DNA from: Dactylosporangium sucinum
GTDB lineage: Bacteria > Actinomycetota > Actinomycetes > Mycobacteriales > Micromonosporaceae
Assembly: GCF_014647515.1 (NCBI RefSeq)
Contig: NZ_BMPI01000076.1
Location: forward strand, 1-49,980
Direction: 5' to 3'
DNA: 49,980 bases
How positions within the stretch are numbered: the stretch's first letter is position 1; each line of letters starts with the position of its first letter. Both the position numbers and the translations under genes were made by a program. Shown one piece after another: positions 42,070 to 49,659 of the stretch. The notes beneath the pieces are model-generated. The model searched no databases, was not told the DNA's origin, and saw only the letters and a list, made by a program, of their open reading frames with translations.

Positions 42070-42146
42070 TGGTCGCCCGGGGTCCGCACAGCGGAGGCTG
42101 GAATCGGCGCACAACGCCCCGTACCCGCAGAACGGAGGTGGCGGCG

Positions 42147-43028
42147 ATGAGCACCGAGTCCGCCGTCGTGGTCGGCGTGGACGGCTCGCCGGACGCCCGC
42201 AGCGCCGTCGAGTGGGCCGCGGCGGACGCGATGCGCAGGCACCGCCCGCTGCGCATCGTCCACGCGTACCTGTGGCCCACCGGCTACGCCCCGATGGCGG
42301 TGCCCGGCCCGCCGGCACTGTACGACGAGACCATGCGGCTGGCGGCCGAGCAGATCGTCGACGAGGCGGTCACCCTCGCCCGGGCTGTCGCGCCGGCGCT
42401 CGACATCGCCGCCGACGTGCGGGTCCAGCAGCCGTCCGCGGCGCTCAGCGACGCGTCCCGCAACGCTCGCCTGGTCGTGATCGGCAACCGCGGGCTCGGC
42501 GGCTTCGCCGGGCTGCTGCTCGGGTCCGTCGGCATCCAGCTCGCCGCCCACGCCGCCTGCCCCGTGGTCATCGTCCGGCACGCGGGCCGCCCGCCGGGCC
42601 CCGAGGCGGGCCGGGTGGTCGTCGGCGTCGACGGCTCCCACGACGCCGAGCGGGCCCTGGGGTTCGCGTTCGAGCAGGCGTCGTTCCGGGGTGTCGGGCT
42701 GACCGCCGTCGAGGCCTACCGGTGGCCGGCGTCGAGCGGCCCGGGCGATCTGGTGCCGCTGGTCTACGACCCCGCCAAGCTCCGCGACGACGAGGATCGC
42801 ACCCTGGCCGAGGCGATCGGCGGCTGGGCCGGGAAGTACCCGGACGTCGACGTGCGCCGCGCGGTGGCCAACGGCCGTCCGGCCGCCGTGCTCACCGAGC
42901 TGTCCGCGGGCGCGGAGCTCGTCGTCGTCGGCAGCCGGGGCCGCGGGGGCTTCGCCGGGCTGCTGCTGGGCTCGGTCAGCCAGGCCCTCATCCACCACGC
43001 CGCCTGCCCGGTCGCCGTGGTCCGCTGA
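42147..43028 (+). CDS. Tandem-domain universal stress protein (duplicate A)
   Basis: 293 residues from ATG 42147 behind ACGGAGGTGG. Domain 1 has VVVGVDGSPDARSAVEWAAA and VIGNRGLGGFAGLLLGSVGI; domain 2 has VVVGVDGSHDAERALGFAFE and VVGSRGRGGFAGLLLGSVSQ. The following USP gene is nearly the same along its length and even in the leader, so the two arose by a recent tandem duplication. Nucleotide binding is expected in both domains. Confidence 0.95.
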   Translation: MSTESAVVVGVDGSPDARSAVEWAAADAMRRHRPLRIVHAYLWPTGYAPMAVPGPPALYDETMRLAAEQIVDEAVTLARAVAPALDIAADVRVQQPSAALSDASRNARLVVIGNRGLGGFAGLLLGSVGIQLAAHAACPVVIVRHAGRPPGPEAGRVVVGVDGSHDAERALGFAFEQASFRGVGLTAVEAYRWPASSGPGDLVPLVYDPAKLRDDEDRTLAEAIGGWAGKYPDVDVRRAVANGRPAAVLTELSAGAELVVVGSRGRGGFAGLLLGSVSQALIHHAACPVAVVR

Positions 43029-43168
43029 CCGCACCGCGCACGGGCCAGGACACCGGCCCGCGCGGGGCGCCGCACGGGCCTGTCGCCGGTGGTCGGCCGG
43101 GGCTGCCCGGCGGACGCTGGAGTCGGAGCACAACGCCTCCCAGTACCCGCAGAACGGAGGTGGCGGTG

Positions 43169-44068
43169 ATGAGCACCGAGTCCGCGGTCGTGGTCGGCGT
43201 CGACGGCTCACCCGACGCCCGCAGCGCCGTCGAGTGGGCCGCGGCGGACGCGATGCGCAGGCAGCGGCCGTTGCGGATCGTTCACGCCTGCCTGTGGCCC
43301 ACGGTCTACGCCCCGATGGCGCTGCCCTCGCCGCCGGCGATGTTCGAGGAGACGATGCGGGAGGCGGCCGAGCAGATCGTCGACGAGGCCGTGAGCCTCG
43401 CCCTGGACGTCGCGCCCGGGCTGGACGTCAGCACCGACGTGCCGATCCAGCAGCCGACGGCGGCGCTCAGCGACGCGTCCCGCAACGCCTGTCTGGTCGT
43501 GATCGGCAACCGGGGGCTCGGCGGCTTCGCCGGGCTGCTGCTCGGCTCCGTCGGCATCCAGCTCGCCGCCCACGCCGAGTGCCCGGTGGTCATCGTCCGG
43601 CACGCGGACCGCCCGCCGGGCCCCGAGGCGGGCCGGGTCGTCGTCGGCGTCGACTGCTCCCACGACGCCGCGCGGGCCCTGGGGTTCGCGTTCGAACAGG
43701 CGTCGGTCCGCGGCGCCGGGCTGACCGTCGTCGAGGCCCGCGGGGGGCCGGTGCCGGCCGGACCGGACGACCGGGTGCCGCTGGTGTACGACCCGGTCGA
43801 GCTGCGCGCCGACGAGGAGCGGGTGCTGGTCGAGGCGACCGGCGGCTGGGCCAGGAGGTACCCGGGTGTCGACGTGCGCCGCGCGGTGGCCAACGGGCGC
43901 CCGGCCGCCGTGCTCACCGGGGTGTCCGCGGGCGCGGCGCTGATCGTGGTCGGCAGCCGGGGCCGCGGCGGCTTCACCGGGCTGCTGCTGGGCTCGGTCA
44001 GCCAGGCCCTCATCCATCACGCCGCCTGCCCGGTCGCCGTGATCCGCGCAACGGCCGCCCGAAGCTGA
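43169..44068 (+). CDS. Tandem-domain universal stress protein (duplicate B)
   Basis: 299 residues from ATG 43169 behind the same ACGGAGGTGG leader as copy A. Domain 1 is almost unchanged; domain 2 has VVVGVDCSHDAARALGFAFE, where the usual DGS turn has become DCS, and VVGSRGRGGFTGLLLGSVSQ. That Gly-to-Cys change is at the phosphate-contact turn and might alter binding. A 19-bp tandem duplication covers its stop codon and its upstream box is decayed, so this copy seems to be diverging. Confidence 0.95.
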   Translation: MSTESAVVVGVDGSPDARSAVEWAAADAMRRQRPLRIVHACLWPTVYAPMALPSPPAMFEETMREAAEQIVDEAVSLALDVAPGLDVSTDVPIQQPTAALSDASRNACLVVIGNRGLGGFAGLLLGSVGIQLAAHAECPVVIVRHADRPPGPEAGRVVVGVDCSHDAARALGFAFEQASVRGAGLTVVEARGGPVPAGPDDRVPLVYDPVELRADEERVLVEATGGWARRYPGVDVRRAVANGRPAAVLTGVSAGAALIVVGSRGRGGFTGLLLGSVSQALIHHAACPVAVIRATAARS

Positions 44069-44092
44069 ACGAGCCGCCCGAAGCTGAACGAG
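44055..44092 (+). repeat. 19-bp tandem duplication over the USP stop codon
   Basis: CCGCCCGAAGCTGAACGAG occurs at 44055-44073 and again, without any change, at 44074-44092. The first copy includes the TGA of the USP gene at 44066-44068. It looks like a recent slippage event. Confidence 0.92.
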
Positions 44093-44103
44093 CCACGACG
44101 GGC

Positions 44104-44152
44104 GGGACCTGTGGCCCGGGTCCACCGGCCGGCGGTTCGGGCCGAAGTACCG
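44104..44152 (+). promoter_or_regulatory. Two DevR/DosR-like boxes ahead of the GAPDH operon
   Basis: GGGACCTGTGGCCC (44104-44117) is a good box; GGGCCGAAGTACCG (44139-44152) is a weaker one, 35 bases further. They lie 101 and 66 bases before the 74-residue gene that is coupled to gap. Confidence 0.55.
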
Positions 44153-44217
44153 TGTCGCGGCACCGCCGCGGGCACGAGAGTCGAAGGCGAAGCACAGAGC
44201 CGGAAGGAGCCGACACC

Positions 44218-44442
44218 ATGCTCGCCACCGAGGCCCGGACCAGGATCGAGGCGCACGCCATCGAACACGCCGTCGAGCGGCTGACCCGCCGCTACGCCGG
44301 CCGGCACACCCCCGAGGCGGTCCGGCAGACCGTCGAGCAGCTCACCGACCGGTACGCGACCGCCGAGATCCACGCCTTCGTGCCGGTGCTCGTCGAGCGC
44401 GACGCCCGCCGGATCCTCGACGCGGACGGGGGCGCGTCATGA
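44218..44442 (+). CDS. Three-helix-bundle dimerization-domain protein, 74 residues
   Basis: ATG 44218 follows GGAAGGAG. The product is three helices (HAIEHAVERLTRRYAG; EAVRQTVEQLTDRYAT; HAFVPVLVERDARRILD), which is the pattern of the small three-helix-bundle dimerization proteins of actinomycetes as I recall them. These are often encoded next to regulators or stress genes. It overlaps gap by four bases (ATGA). Confidence 0.7.
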   Translation: MLATEARTRIEAHAIEHAVERLTRRYAGRHTPEAVRQTVEQLTDRYATAEIHAFVPVLVERDARRILDADGGAS

Positions 44443-45455
44443 CGTACCGCATCGCCGTCAACGGCTTCGGCCGGATCGGCCGCGACTTCGTGCGGTGCCT
44501 CGTCGAGCGCGACCTGCTCGGCAGCGCCGTCACCCTGGTCGCGATCAACGACCTGTTCGACACCGCCACCCTCGCGCACCTGCTCCAGCACGACTCGACC
44601 TTCGGCCGGCTGCGCGCCGAGGTCGCGGTCGACCCGTCCGGCGGCGGCATGACCGTCGGCGGGCAGTACATCGAGGTGCTGCGCCAGCGCGACCCGGCGG
44701 TCCTGCCGTGGGCCGATCTCGGCGTGGACCTGGTCATCGAGTCGACCGGCCGGTTCCGCAGCCGCGACGACGCCGCCGTCCACCTGAAGGCCGGCGCGCG
44801 CAAGGTGCTCATCTCGGCGCCGGGCAAGGAGGTCGACGCGACGATCGTGCTCGGCGTCAACGGCGACACCTACGACCCCGACCTGCACGACGTCGTGTCC
44901 GCCGCGTCCTGCACGACCAACTGCGCGGCCCCGATGGCGCAGGTGCTGCACAACGCGTTCGGCATCGAGCAGGGCGTGCTCACCACCGTGCACGCGTACA
45001 CCAACGACCAGTCGGTGCTCGACGCGCCGCACAAGGACCTGCGCCGGGCCCGGACCGCGGCCACGAACATCATCCCGACGAGCACCGGCGCGGCGAAGGC
45101 GATCGGGCTGGTGCTGCCCGGGCTGGCCGGGCGCCTGGGCGGCGTGGCGCTGCGGGTGCCGGTCGAGAACGGGTCGCTGACCGACCTGACCGTCCGGCTG
45201 TCCCAGCCGGCGACGGCCGAGCAGGTCAACGCCGCCTTCGCCGCGGCCGCCGCCGGCCCGCTGGCCGGCATCCTGCGCTACAGCGAGGCGCCGCTGGTGT
45301 CCCGCGACATTATCGGCGACCCGTCGTCCTGCGTCTTCGACGCCGGCCTGACCTCGGCCGACGGCCGGCTGGTGAAGGTGTTCGGCTGGTACGACAACGA
45401 GTGGGGATACACCAACCGTCTGGTTGATCTCGCAACGATGTTCGCCGCCAGGTAG
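44439..45455 (+). CDS. gap: Glyceraldehyde-3-phosphate dehydrogenase, type I
   Basis: 338 residues. NGFGRIGRDFVRCLVE at the N-terminus, Asp in AINDLFDTATLAHLL giving NAD preference, catalytic Cys158 in SAASCTTNCAAP, His in LTTVHAYTNDQSVLDAPH and the C-terminal WYDNEWGYTNRLVDL. It is complete by every usual landmark. Placement behind boxes and beside USPs, not with pgk and tpi, suggests a second, stress-induced isozyme that keeps glycolysis going when respiration stops. That it is a second copy cannot be shown from this window. Confidence 0.95.
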   Translation: MTYRIAVNGFGRIGRDFVRCLVERDLLGSAVTLVAINDLFDTATLAHLLQHDSTFGRLRAEVAVDPSGGGMTVGGQYIEVLRQRDPAVLPWADLGVDLVIESTGRFRSRDDAAVHLKAGARKVLISAPGKEVDATIVLGVNGDTYDPDLHDVVSAASCTTNCAAPMAQVLHNAFGIEQGVLTTVHAYTNDQSVLDAPHKDLRRARTAATNIIPTSTGAAKAIGLVLPGLAGRLGGVALRVPVENGSLTDLTVRLSQPATAEQVNAAFAAAAAGPLAGILRYSEAPLVSRDIIGDPSSCVFDAGLTSADGRLVKVFGWYDNEWGYTNRLVDLATMFAAR

Positions 45456-45534
45456 GGGCCGGACACGCGCACGAAATGGTTACCTGGCACAGTGGAGGTG
45501 GAGACGACCGCGAGCGGAGGGGAGGCGACGGCAC

Positions 45535-46506
45535 CTGACTCGCCTGCTGCTCGTCCAGGAAGCACCGGCCGGCGCCGCCGCGCTGGCCGGGCTCCTGCGC
45601 GGTGAGGGATTCGGTGTCGAGTCCACCACCGCCGAGGTCGTGGCCGGTCTCGCCGCACGCCAGGCCGACCTGGTGCTGCTCGACCTTCCCCTGCCCGGCG
45701 TGCCGGGCGCGGACCTGTGCCGGGTGCTACGGGCGCGCTCCTCCGCCGGGATCATCGTGCTCGGTGCCGCCCATTTCGAGCCCGACGCGCCGATCGCGCT
45801 GGACTGCGGCGCCGACGACTATCTCGCCAAGCCCTTCGGCCTCCGGGAGCTCGTCGCCCGGATCCGGGCCGTCGTGCGCCGCCGCCGCGGCCCCGAGCCG
45901 CGGGCACCGCAGGACGTCCTCGCCGGCGGGCCGGTCGTGCTCGACGTCGGCGCGCACCGGGCCACGCTCGCCGGGCAGGCGCTCGACCTGCCGCTCAAGG
46001 AGTTCCAGCTGCTCGAGACGCTGCTGCGCCAGGCCGGCCGCCCGGTCGCCCGCGCCCGGCTGCTGCACACGATCCGCAGCGGCGACGAGAGCGGCCACCA
46101 GGGCAGCAACACCCTCAGCGTCCACATCAAGCGCCTCCGCACCAAGATCGAGCCCGATCCCGGGGCGCCGAGCCATCTCGTCACCGTCCGCGGCGTCGGC
46201 TACAAGTTCGTCCCGTGGCCGGCGCAGCCCACACCACCCGGCGACCTGCGGCCCGACCTCGCCGACGCGCTGCGGACCGCGCTCGGCTGGCGACTGCCGC
46301 CCGCCGGCTGGATGCTCGTCGACGGCCTGGCCCGCGAGATCGAACGTTCGCTCAACAGCGACCCGGTGGAGCTGCGGGTGGCACGGCAGCGTCTCGACCT
46401 GCTCCAACCGGGCACGGCGACGCCCGCCGGCGCCCAGCCGTGCCCCGAACACCTGTCGGAGCGCCTGGAGGCGATCGCCCGGCGGCTGGCACCGGACCGG
46501 GGCTGA
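45535..46506 (+). CDS. Atypical OmpR-type response regulator with C-terminal extension, probable CTG start
   Basis: 323 residues if started at CTG 45535, which has GGAGGGGAGG 10 bases upstream and opens directly with the receiver (LTRLLLVQEAPAG). No ATG, GTG or TTG is available in frame nearby; the next earlier is ATG 45424 inside gap. Asp50 (LVLLDLPLPG) and Lys99 (YLAKPF) are kept, but the acidic pair is reduced to Gln8-Glu9 and the usual Thr is Gly77. The winged helix follows (LPLKEFQLLETLLRQAGRPV; TVRGVGYKFVPW). Residues 229-323 are an extra helical region (ALRTALGWRLPPAGWMLVDG; EHLSERLEAIARRL) of unknown role. No kinase is adjacent. Confidence 0.85.
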   Translation: MTRLLLVQEAPAGAAALAGLLRGEGFGVESTTAEVVAGLAARQADLVLLDLPLPGVPGADLCRVLRARSSAGIIVLGAAHFEPDAPIALDCGADDYLAKPFGLRELVARIRAVVRRRRGPEPRAPQDVLAGGPVVLDVGAHRATLAGQALDLPLKEFQLLETLLRQAGRPVARARLLHTIRSGDESGHQGSNTLSVHIKRLRTKIEPDPGAPSHLVTVRGVGYKFVPWPAQPTPPGDLRPDLADALRTALGWRLPPAGWMLVDGLAREIERSLNSDPVELRVARQRLDLLQPGTATPAGAQPCPEHLSERLEAIARRLAPDRG

Positions 46507-46515
46507 CAGCCCGCT

Positions 46516-47256
46516 TCAGTACGCGGCGAGACCCGCTGCGTGGAACTGCGAGCGGACCCGGTCCACGACGTCGGCGGCCGGCGGCGGCGTGTCGCGCAGC
46601 GGGAACGGGATGCCGAGCCGCTCGTACTTCGGGGCGCCGAGCCGGTGGAACGGCAGCACGTCGACCCGCTCCACGTTCCCGAGCGAGGCCGCGAACCCGG
46701 CGACGCCCGCGACCTCGGAGGCGTCGTCGGTGAGGCCGGGCACGAGCACGTAGCGGACCCAGACCGGCGTGCCGCGGGCGGCCAGCCGCCGGGCGAAGTC
46801 CAGCGTCGGCGCGAGCGAGCCCCCGGTGAGCCGCCGGTACCGGACCGGGTCCCACGCCTTGATGTCGAGCAGGACCAGGCTGGTGACGTCGAGCAGGGCG
46901 TCGGACGCGCGGGCGCCGAGCCCGCCCGCGGTGTCCAGCGCGGTGTGCAGGCCCAGCCCGCGAGCGCCGGTGAACAGCGCCTCGGTGAACGCGGGCTGCA
47001 GCAGCGGCTCGCCGCCGCTGACCGTCATCCCGCCGCCGGCGACGTGGACGAACGACGCGAACGGCTCGACCTGCCGCAGCACGGCGCCGGCGGTGGTCGG
47101 CGAACCGTCGCGCATGTGCCAGGTGTCCGGGTTCTGGCAGTACAGGCAGCGCAGCGGACACCCGGCGAGGAAGGCCACGAACCGGGTGCCGGGCCCGTCC
47201 ACACCCGTGGAGAGGTCCCACGAGTGCAGCCGGCCCGGCACCGTCGCAGTCGTCAT
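46516..47256 (-). CDS. pflA: Pyruvate formate-lyase activating enzyme
   Basis: 246 residues. Radical-SAM cysteines are C33, C37 and C40 in AGCPLRCLYCQNP; MTVSGGEPLLQPAFTEALF is the SAM-contact GGE region. It begins HSWDLSTGVDGPGTRFVAF, very close to bacterial PflA. It uses SAM and an iron-sulfur cluster to make the glycyl radical of PflB under anoxia. Its ATG overlaps the pflB stop (ATGA). Confidence 0.95.
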   Translation of the reverse strand: MTTATVPGRLHSWDLSTGVDGPGTRFVAFLAGCPLRCLYCQNPDTWHMRDGSPTTAGAVLRQVEPFASFVHVAGGGMTVSGGEPLLQPAFTEALFTGARGLGLHTALDTAGGLGARASDALLDVTSLVLLDIKAWDPVRYRRLTGGSLAPTLDFARRLAARGTPVWVRYVLVPGLTDDASEVAGVAGFAASLGNVERVDVLPFHRLGAPKYERLGIPFPLRDTPPPAADVVDRVRSQFHAAGLAAY

Positions 47257-49511
47257 CGCGCACCGTGAAACGTCCGGCTGATCACGTCGCGCTGCTGCTC
47301 CGGGGTCAGCTTGACGAAGTTCACGGCGTAGCCCGACACGCGCACGGTCAGCTGCGGGTAGCGCTCGGGGTGCGCCATCGCGTCGACCAGCGTCTCGCGG
47401 TCCAGCACGTTCACGTTGAGGTGGAAGCCGCCCGCGGCCGTGTAGCCGTCGAGGATCCCGGCCAGGTTCACCGCCCGCTCCGCGTCCGTGCGGCCCAGCC
47501 CGCCGGGGGTGACGGTGCTGGTGAGCGAGATGCCGTCGCGGGCCGACGCGTACGGCAGCTTCGCCACCGACAGCGCGGAGGCGGCCATGCCGTGCACGTC
47601 GCGGCCGTTCATCGGGTTCGCCCCCGGCGCGAACGGCTCACCCGCGCGCCGGCCGTCGGGCGTGTTGCCGGTGTGCTTGCCGTAGACCACGTTCGACGTG
47701 ATCGTGAGCACCGACTGGGTGTGGATCGCGTCGCGGTACGCGGGATTGGCCCGCACCTTCGCCATGAACGTCTCGACCAGCCACACGGCGATGCTGTCCG
47801 CGCGGTCGTCGCCGTTGCCGTACGCCGGGTAGTCGCCCTCGACCAGGTAGTCGACGGCGAGCCCGGTCTCGTCCCGGACCGGGCGGACCGTGGCGTACCG
47901 GATCGCCGAGAGGCTGTCGGCGGCGACGGACAGGCCGGCGATGCCGCAGGCCAGGAACCGGCGCACCGGGTAGTCGTGCAGCGCCATCTCGAGCCGCTCG
48001 TAGGCGTACTTGTCGTGCATGTAGTGGATGATGTTCAGCGCGTCGACGTAGGTGCGGGCGAGCCAGTCGAGGGTCCCGTCGAAGGCGGCCAGGACGGTGT
48101 CGTAGTCGAGCACGTCACCGTCCGGCGCCGGGGACGGCGGGGCGACCTGGGCGCCGCTCATCTCGTCGCGGCCGCCGTTGATCGCGTACAGCAGGGCCTT
48201 GGCCACGTTGACCCGCGCGCCGAAGAACTGCATGTCCTTGCCGACCCGCATCGCCGAGACGCAGCACGCGATCGCGGTGTCGTCGTCGCTGTAGCGGCGC
48301 AGCAGGTCGTCGTTCTCGTACTGGATCGCGCTGGTCTCGAGCGAGACCTGCGCGCAGAAGCGCTTGAACGGCGCGGGCAGCGCCGGCGACCACAGCACCG
48401 TCAGGTTCGGCTCCGGCGCCGGTCCCAGGTTGTACAGCGTCTGCAGGTAGCGGTACGAGGTCCGGGTGACGAGGGTCCGGCCGTCGCGGCCCATCCCGCC
48501 GATCGACTCGGTGACCCAGGTCGGGTCGCCGGAGAACAGCTGGTCGTACTCGGGCGTGCGCAGGAACCGCACGATGCGCAGCTTGACGACGAAGTCGTCG
48601 ACGAGCTCCTGCGCCTGCGCCTCGGTGAGCGTGCCCTCGTCGAGGTCGCGCTCGAGGTACACGTCGATGAAGCTCGACGTCCGGCCGAGCGACATGGCGG
48701 CGCCGTTCTGATCCTTGGTGGCGGCGAGGTAGGCGAAGTACAGCCACTGCACCGCCTCACGCGCGGTGCGCGCCGGCCCCGAGACGTCGTAGCCGTAGCT
48801 CGCGGCCATCGCCTTGAGCTCGTCGAGCGCGCGCAGCTGCTCGGCCAGCTCCTCCCGGTCACGGATGACGTCGGCGGTGGCGGCGTGGTGGTCGAGGGAC
48901 GCCTTGTCGCGCCGCTTGGCCTCGATCAGGGCGTCGGCGCCGTAGAGTGGCACCCGGCGGTAGTCGCCGATGATGCGCCCGCGGCCGTACGCGTCGGGCA
49001 GGCCGGTGATGACGCCAGCCCGGCGGGCGGCAAGGATCTGCGGCGTGTAGGCGTCGAACACGGCGTCGTTGTGGGTCTTCCGGTATCGGGTGAAGATCTC
49101 CCGGACGACCGGGTCGAGCTCGTAGCCGTAGGCGCGCAGGCCGTTCTCGACCATCCGCAGCCCGCCGCAGGGCATGATGGCCCGGCGCAGCGGCGCGTCG
49201 GTCTGCAGGCCGACGATCAGCTCGCGGTCGCGGTCGATGTACCCCGGGGCGTGCGCGGTGATCGACGCCGGGGTGCGCGGGTCGACGTCGTAGATCCCGC
49301 GCCGCCGCTCCTCCGGGAACATCTCGGTGAGCAGGCCCCAGACGTGCGTGGTCCGCGCGGTGGGCCCGGCGAGGAAGCCGCCGTCGCCGGTGTACGGGCG
49401 CACGTTGGCCCGCACGAAGCCGGCGACGTCGATCTCGTCGCGCCACCCGCCGCCGCGGAAGCCGCGCCAGGCGGCGAGCCCGGCCGGCGCGGGAGCACTC
49501 GTGGTGGTCAT
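47253..49511 (-). CDS. pflB: Formate C-acetyltransferase (pyruvate formate-lyase)
   Basis: 752 residues from ATG 49511 behind AGGAGG. Active-site cysteines Cys416-Cys417 in CCVSAMRVGKDMQFFGARVN, and the radical glycine Gly727 in RVSGYAVNFVKL near the end; both match E. coli PflB in position. It splits pyruvate with CoA into acetyl-CoA and formate without NADH, and the radical form is destroyed by oxygen. In an actinomycete with aerobic lifestyle this implies real anaerobic metabolism. Two boxes lie 58-93 bases upstream. Confidence 0.96.
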   Translation of the reverse strand: MTTTSAPAPAGLAAWRGFRGGGWRDEIDVAGFVRANVRPYTGDGGFLAGPTARTTHVWGLLTEMFPEERRRGIYDVDPRTPASITAHAPGYIDRDRELIVGLQTDAPLRRAIMPCGGLRMVENGLRAYGYELDPVVREIFTRYRKTHNDAVFDAYTPQILAARRAGVITGLPDAYGRGRIIGDYRRVPLYGADALIEAKRRDKASLDHHAATADVIRDREELAEQLRALDELKAMAASYGYDVSGPARTAREAVQWLYFAYLAATKDQNGAAMSLGRTSSFIDVYLERDLDEGTLTEAQAQELVDDFVVKLRIVRFLRTPEYDQLFSGDPTWVTESIGGMGRDGRTLVTRTSYRYLQTLYNLGPAPEPNLTVLWSPALPAPFKRFCAQVSLETSAIQYENDDLLRRYSDDDTAIACCVSAMRVGKDMQFFGARVNVAKALLYAINGGRDEMSGAQVAPPSPAPDGDVLDYDTVLAAFDGTLDWLARTYVDALNIIHYMHDKYAYERLEMALHDYPVRRFLACGIAGLSVAADSLSAIRYATVRPVRDETGLAVDYLVEGDYPAYGNGDDRADSIAVWLVETFMAKVRANPAYRDAIHTQSVLTITSNVVYGKHTGNTPDGRRAGEPFAPGANPMNGRDVHGMAASALSVAKLPYASARDGISLTSTVTPGGLGRTDAERAVNLAGILDGYTAAGGFHLNVNVLDRETLVDAMAHPERYPQLTVRVSGYAVNFVKLTPEQQRDVISRTFHGAR

Positions 49512-49568
49512 CGGTTCCTCCTCAGATGGCTGCACCCTCAGCCTTGCCCGGCGCGGACGAACCGGACA

Positions 49569-49604
49569 GGGCCGTTCGTCCCCCCGCGCCGGGACGTGGG
49601 CCTC
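49569..49604. promoter_or_regulatory. Two DevR/DosR-like boxes between pflB and ppdK
   Basis: GGGCCGTTCGTCCC (49569-49582) is nearly perfect; GGGACGTGGGCCTC (49591-49604) is weaker, 22 bases on. They lie between the divergent pflB (49511) and ppdK (49660), so one regulator could switch on both. Confidence 0.65.
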
Positions 49605-49659
49605 GGGTGCCGCGCGGCCGGCGGGCGCACGGTGTGGGGAGAACCCGTGGAGGTGGACC

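Noticed and set aside
45424..45534. ATG 45424 as start of the atypical response regulator
   Set aside because: It would start 32 bases inside gap and add 37 Arg-rich residues before the first receiver strand, without a ribosome site. CTG 45535 is preferred but not proven.
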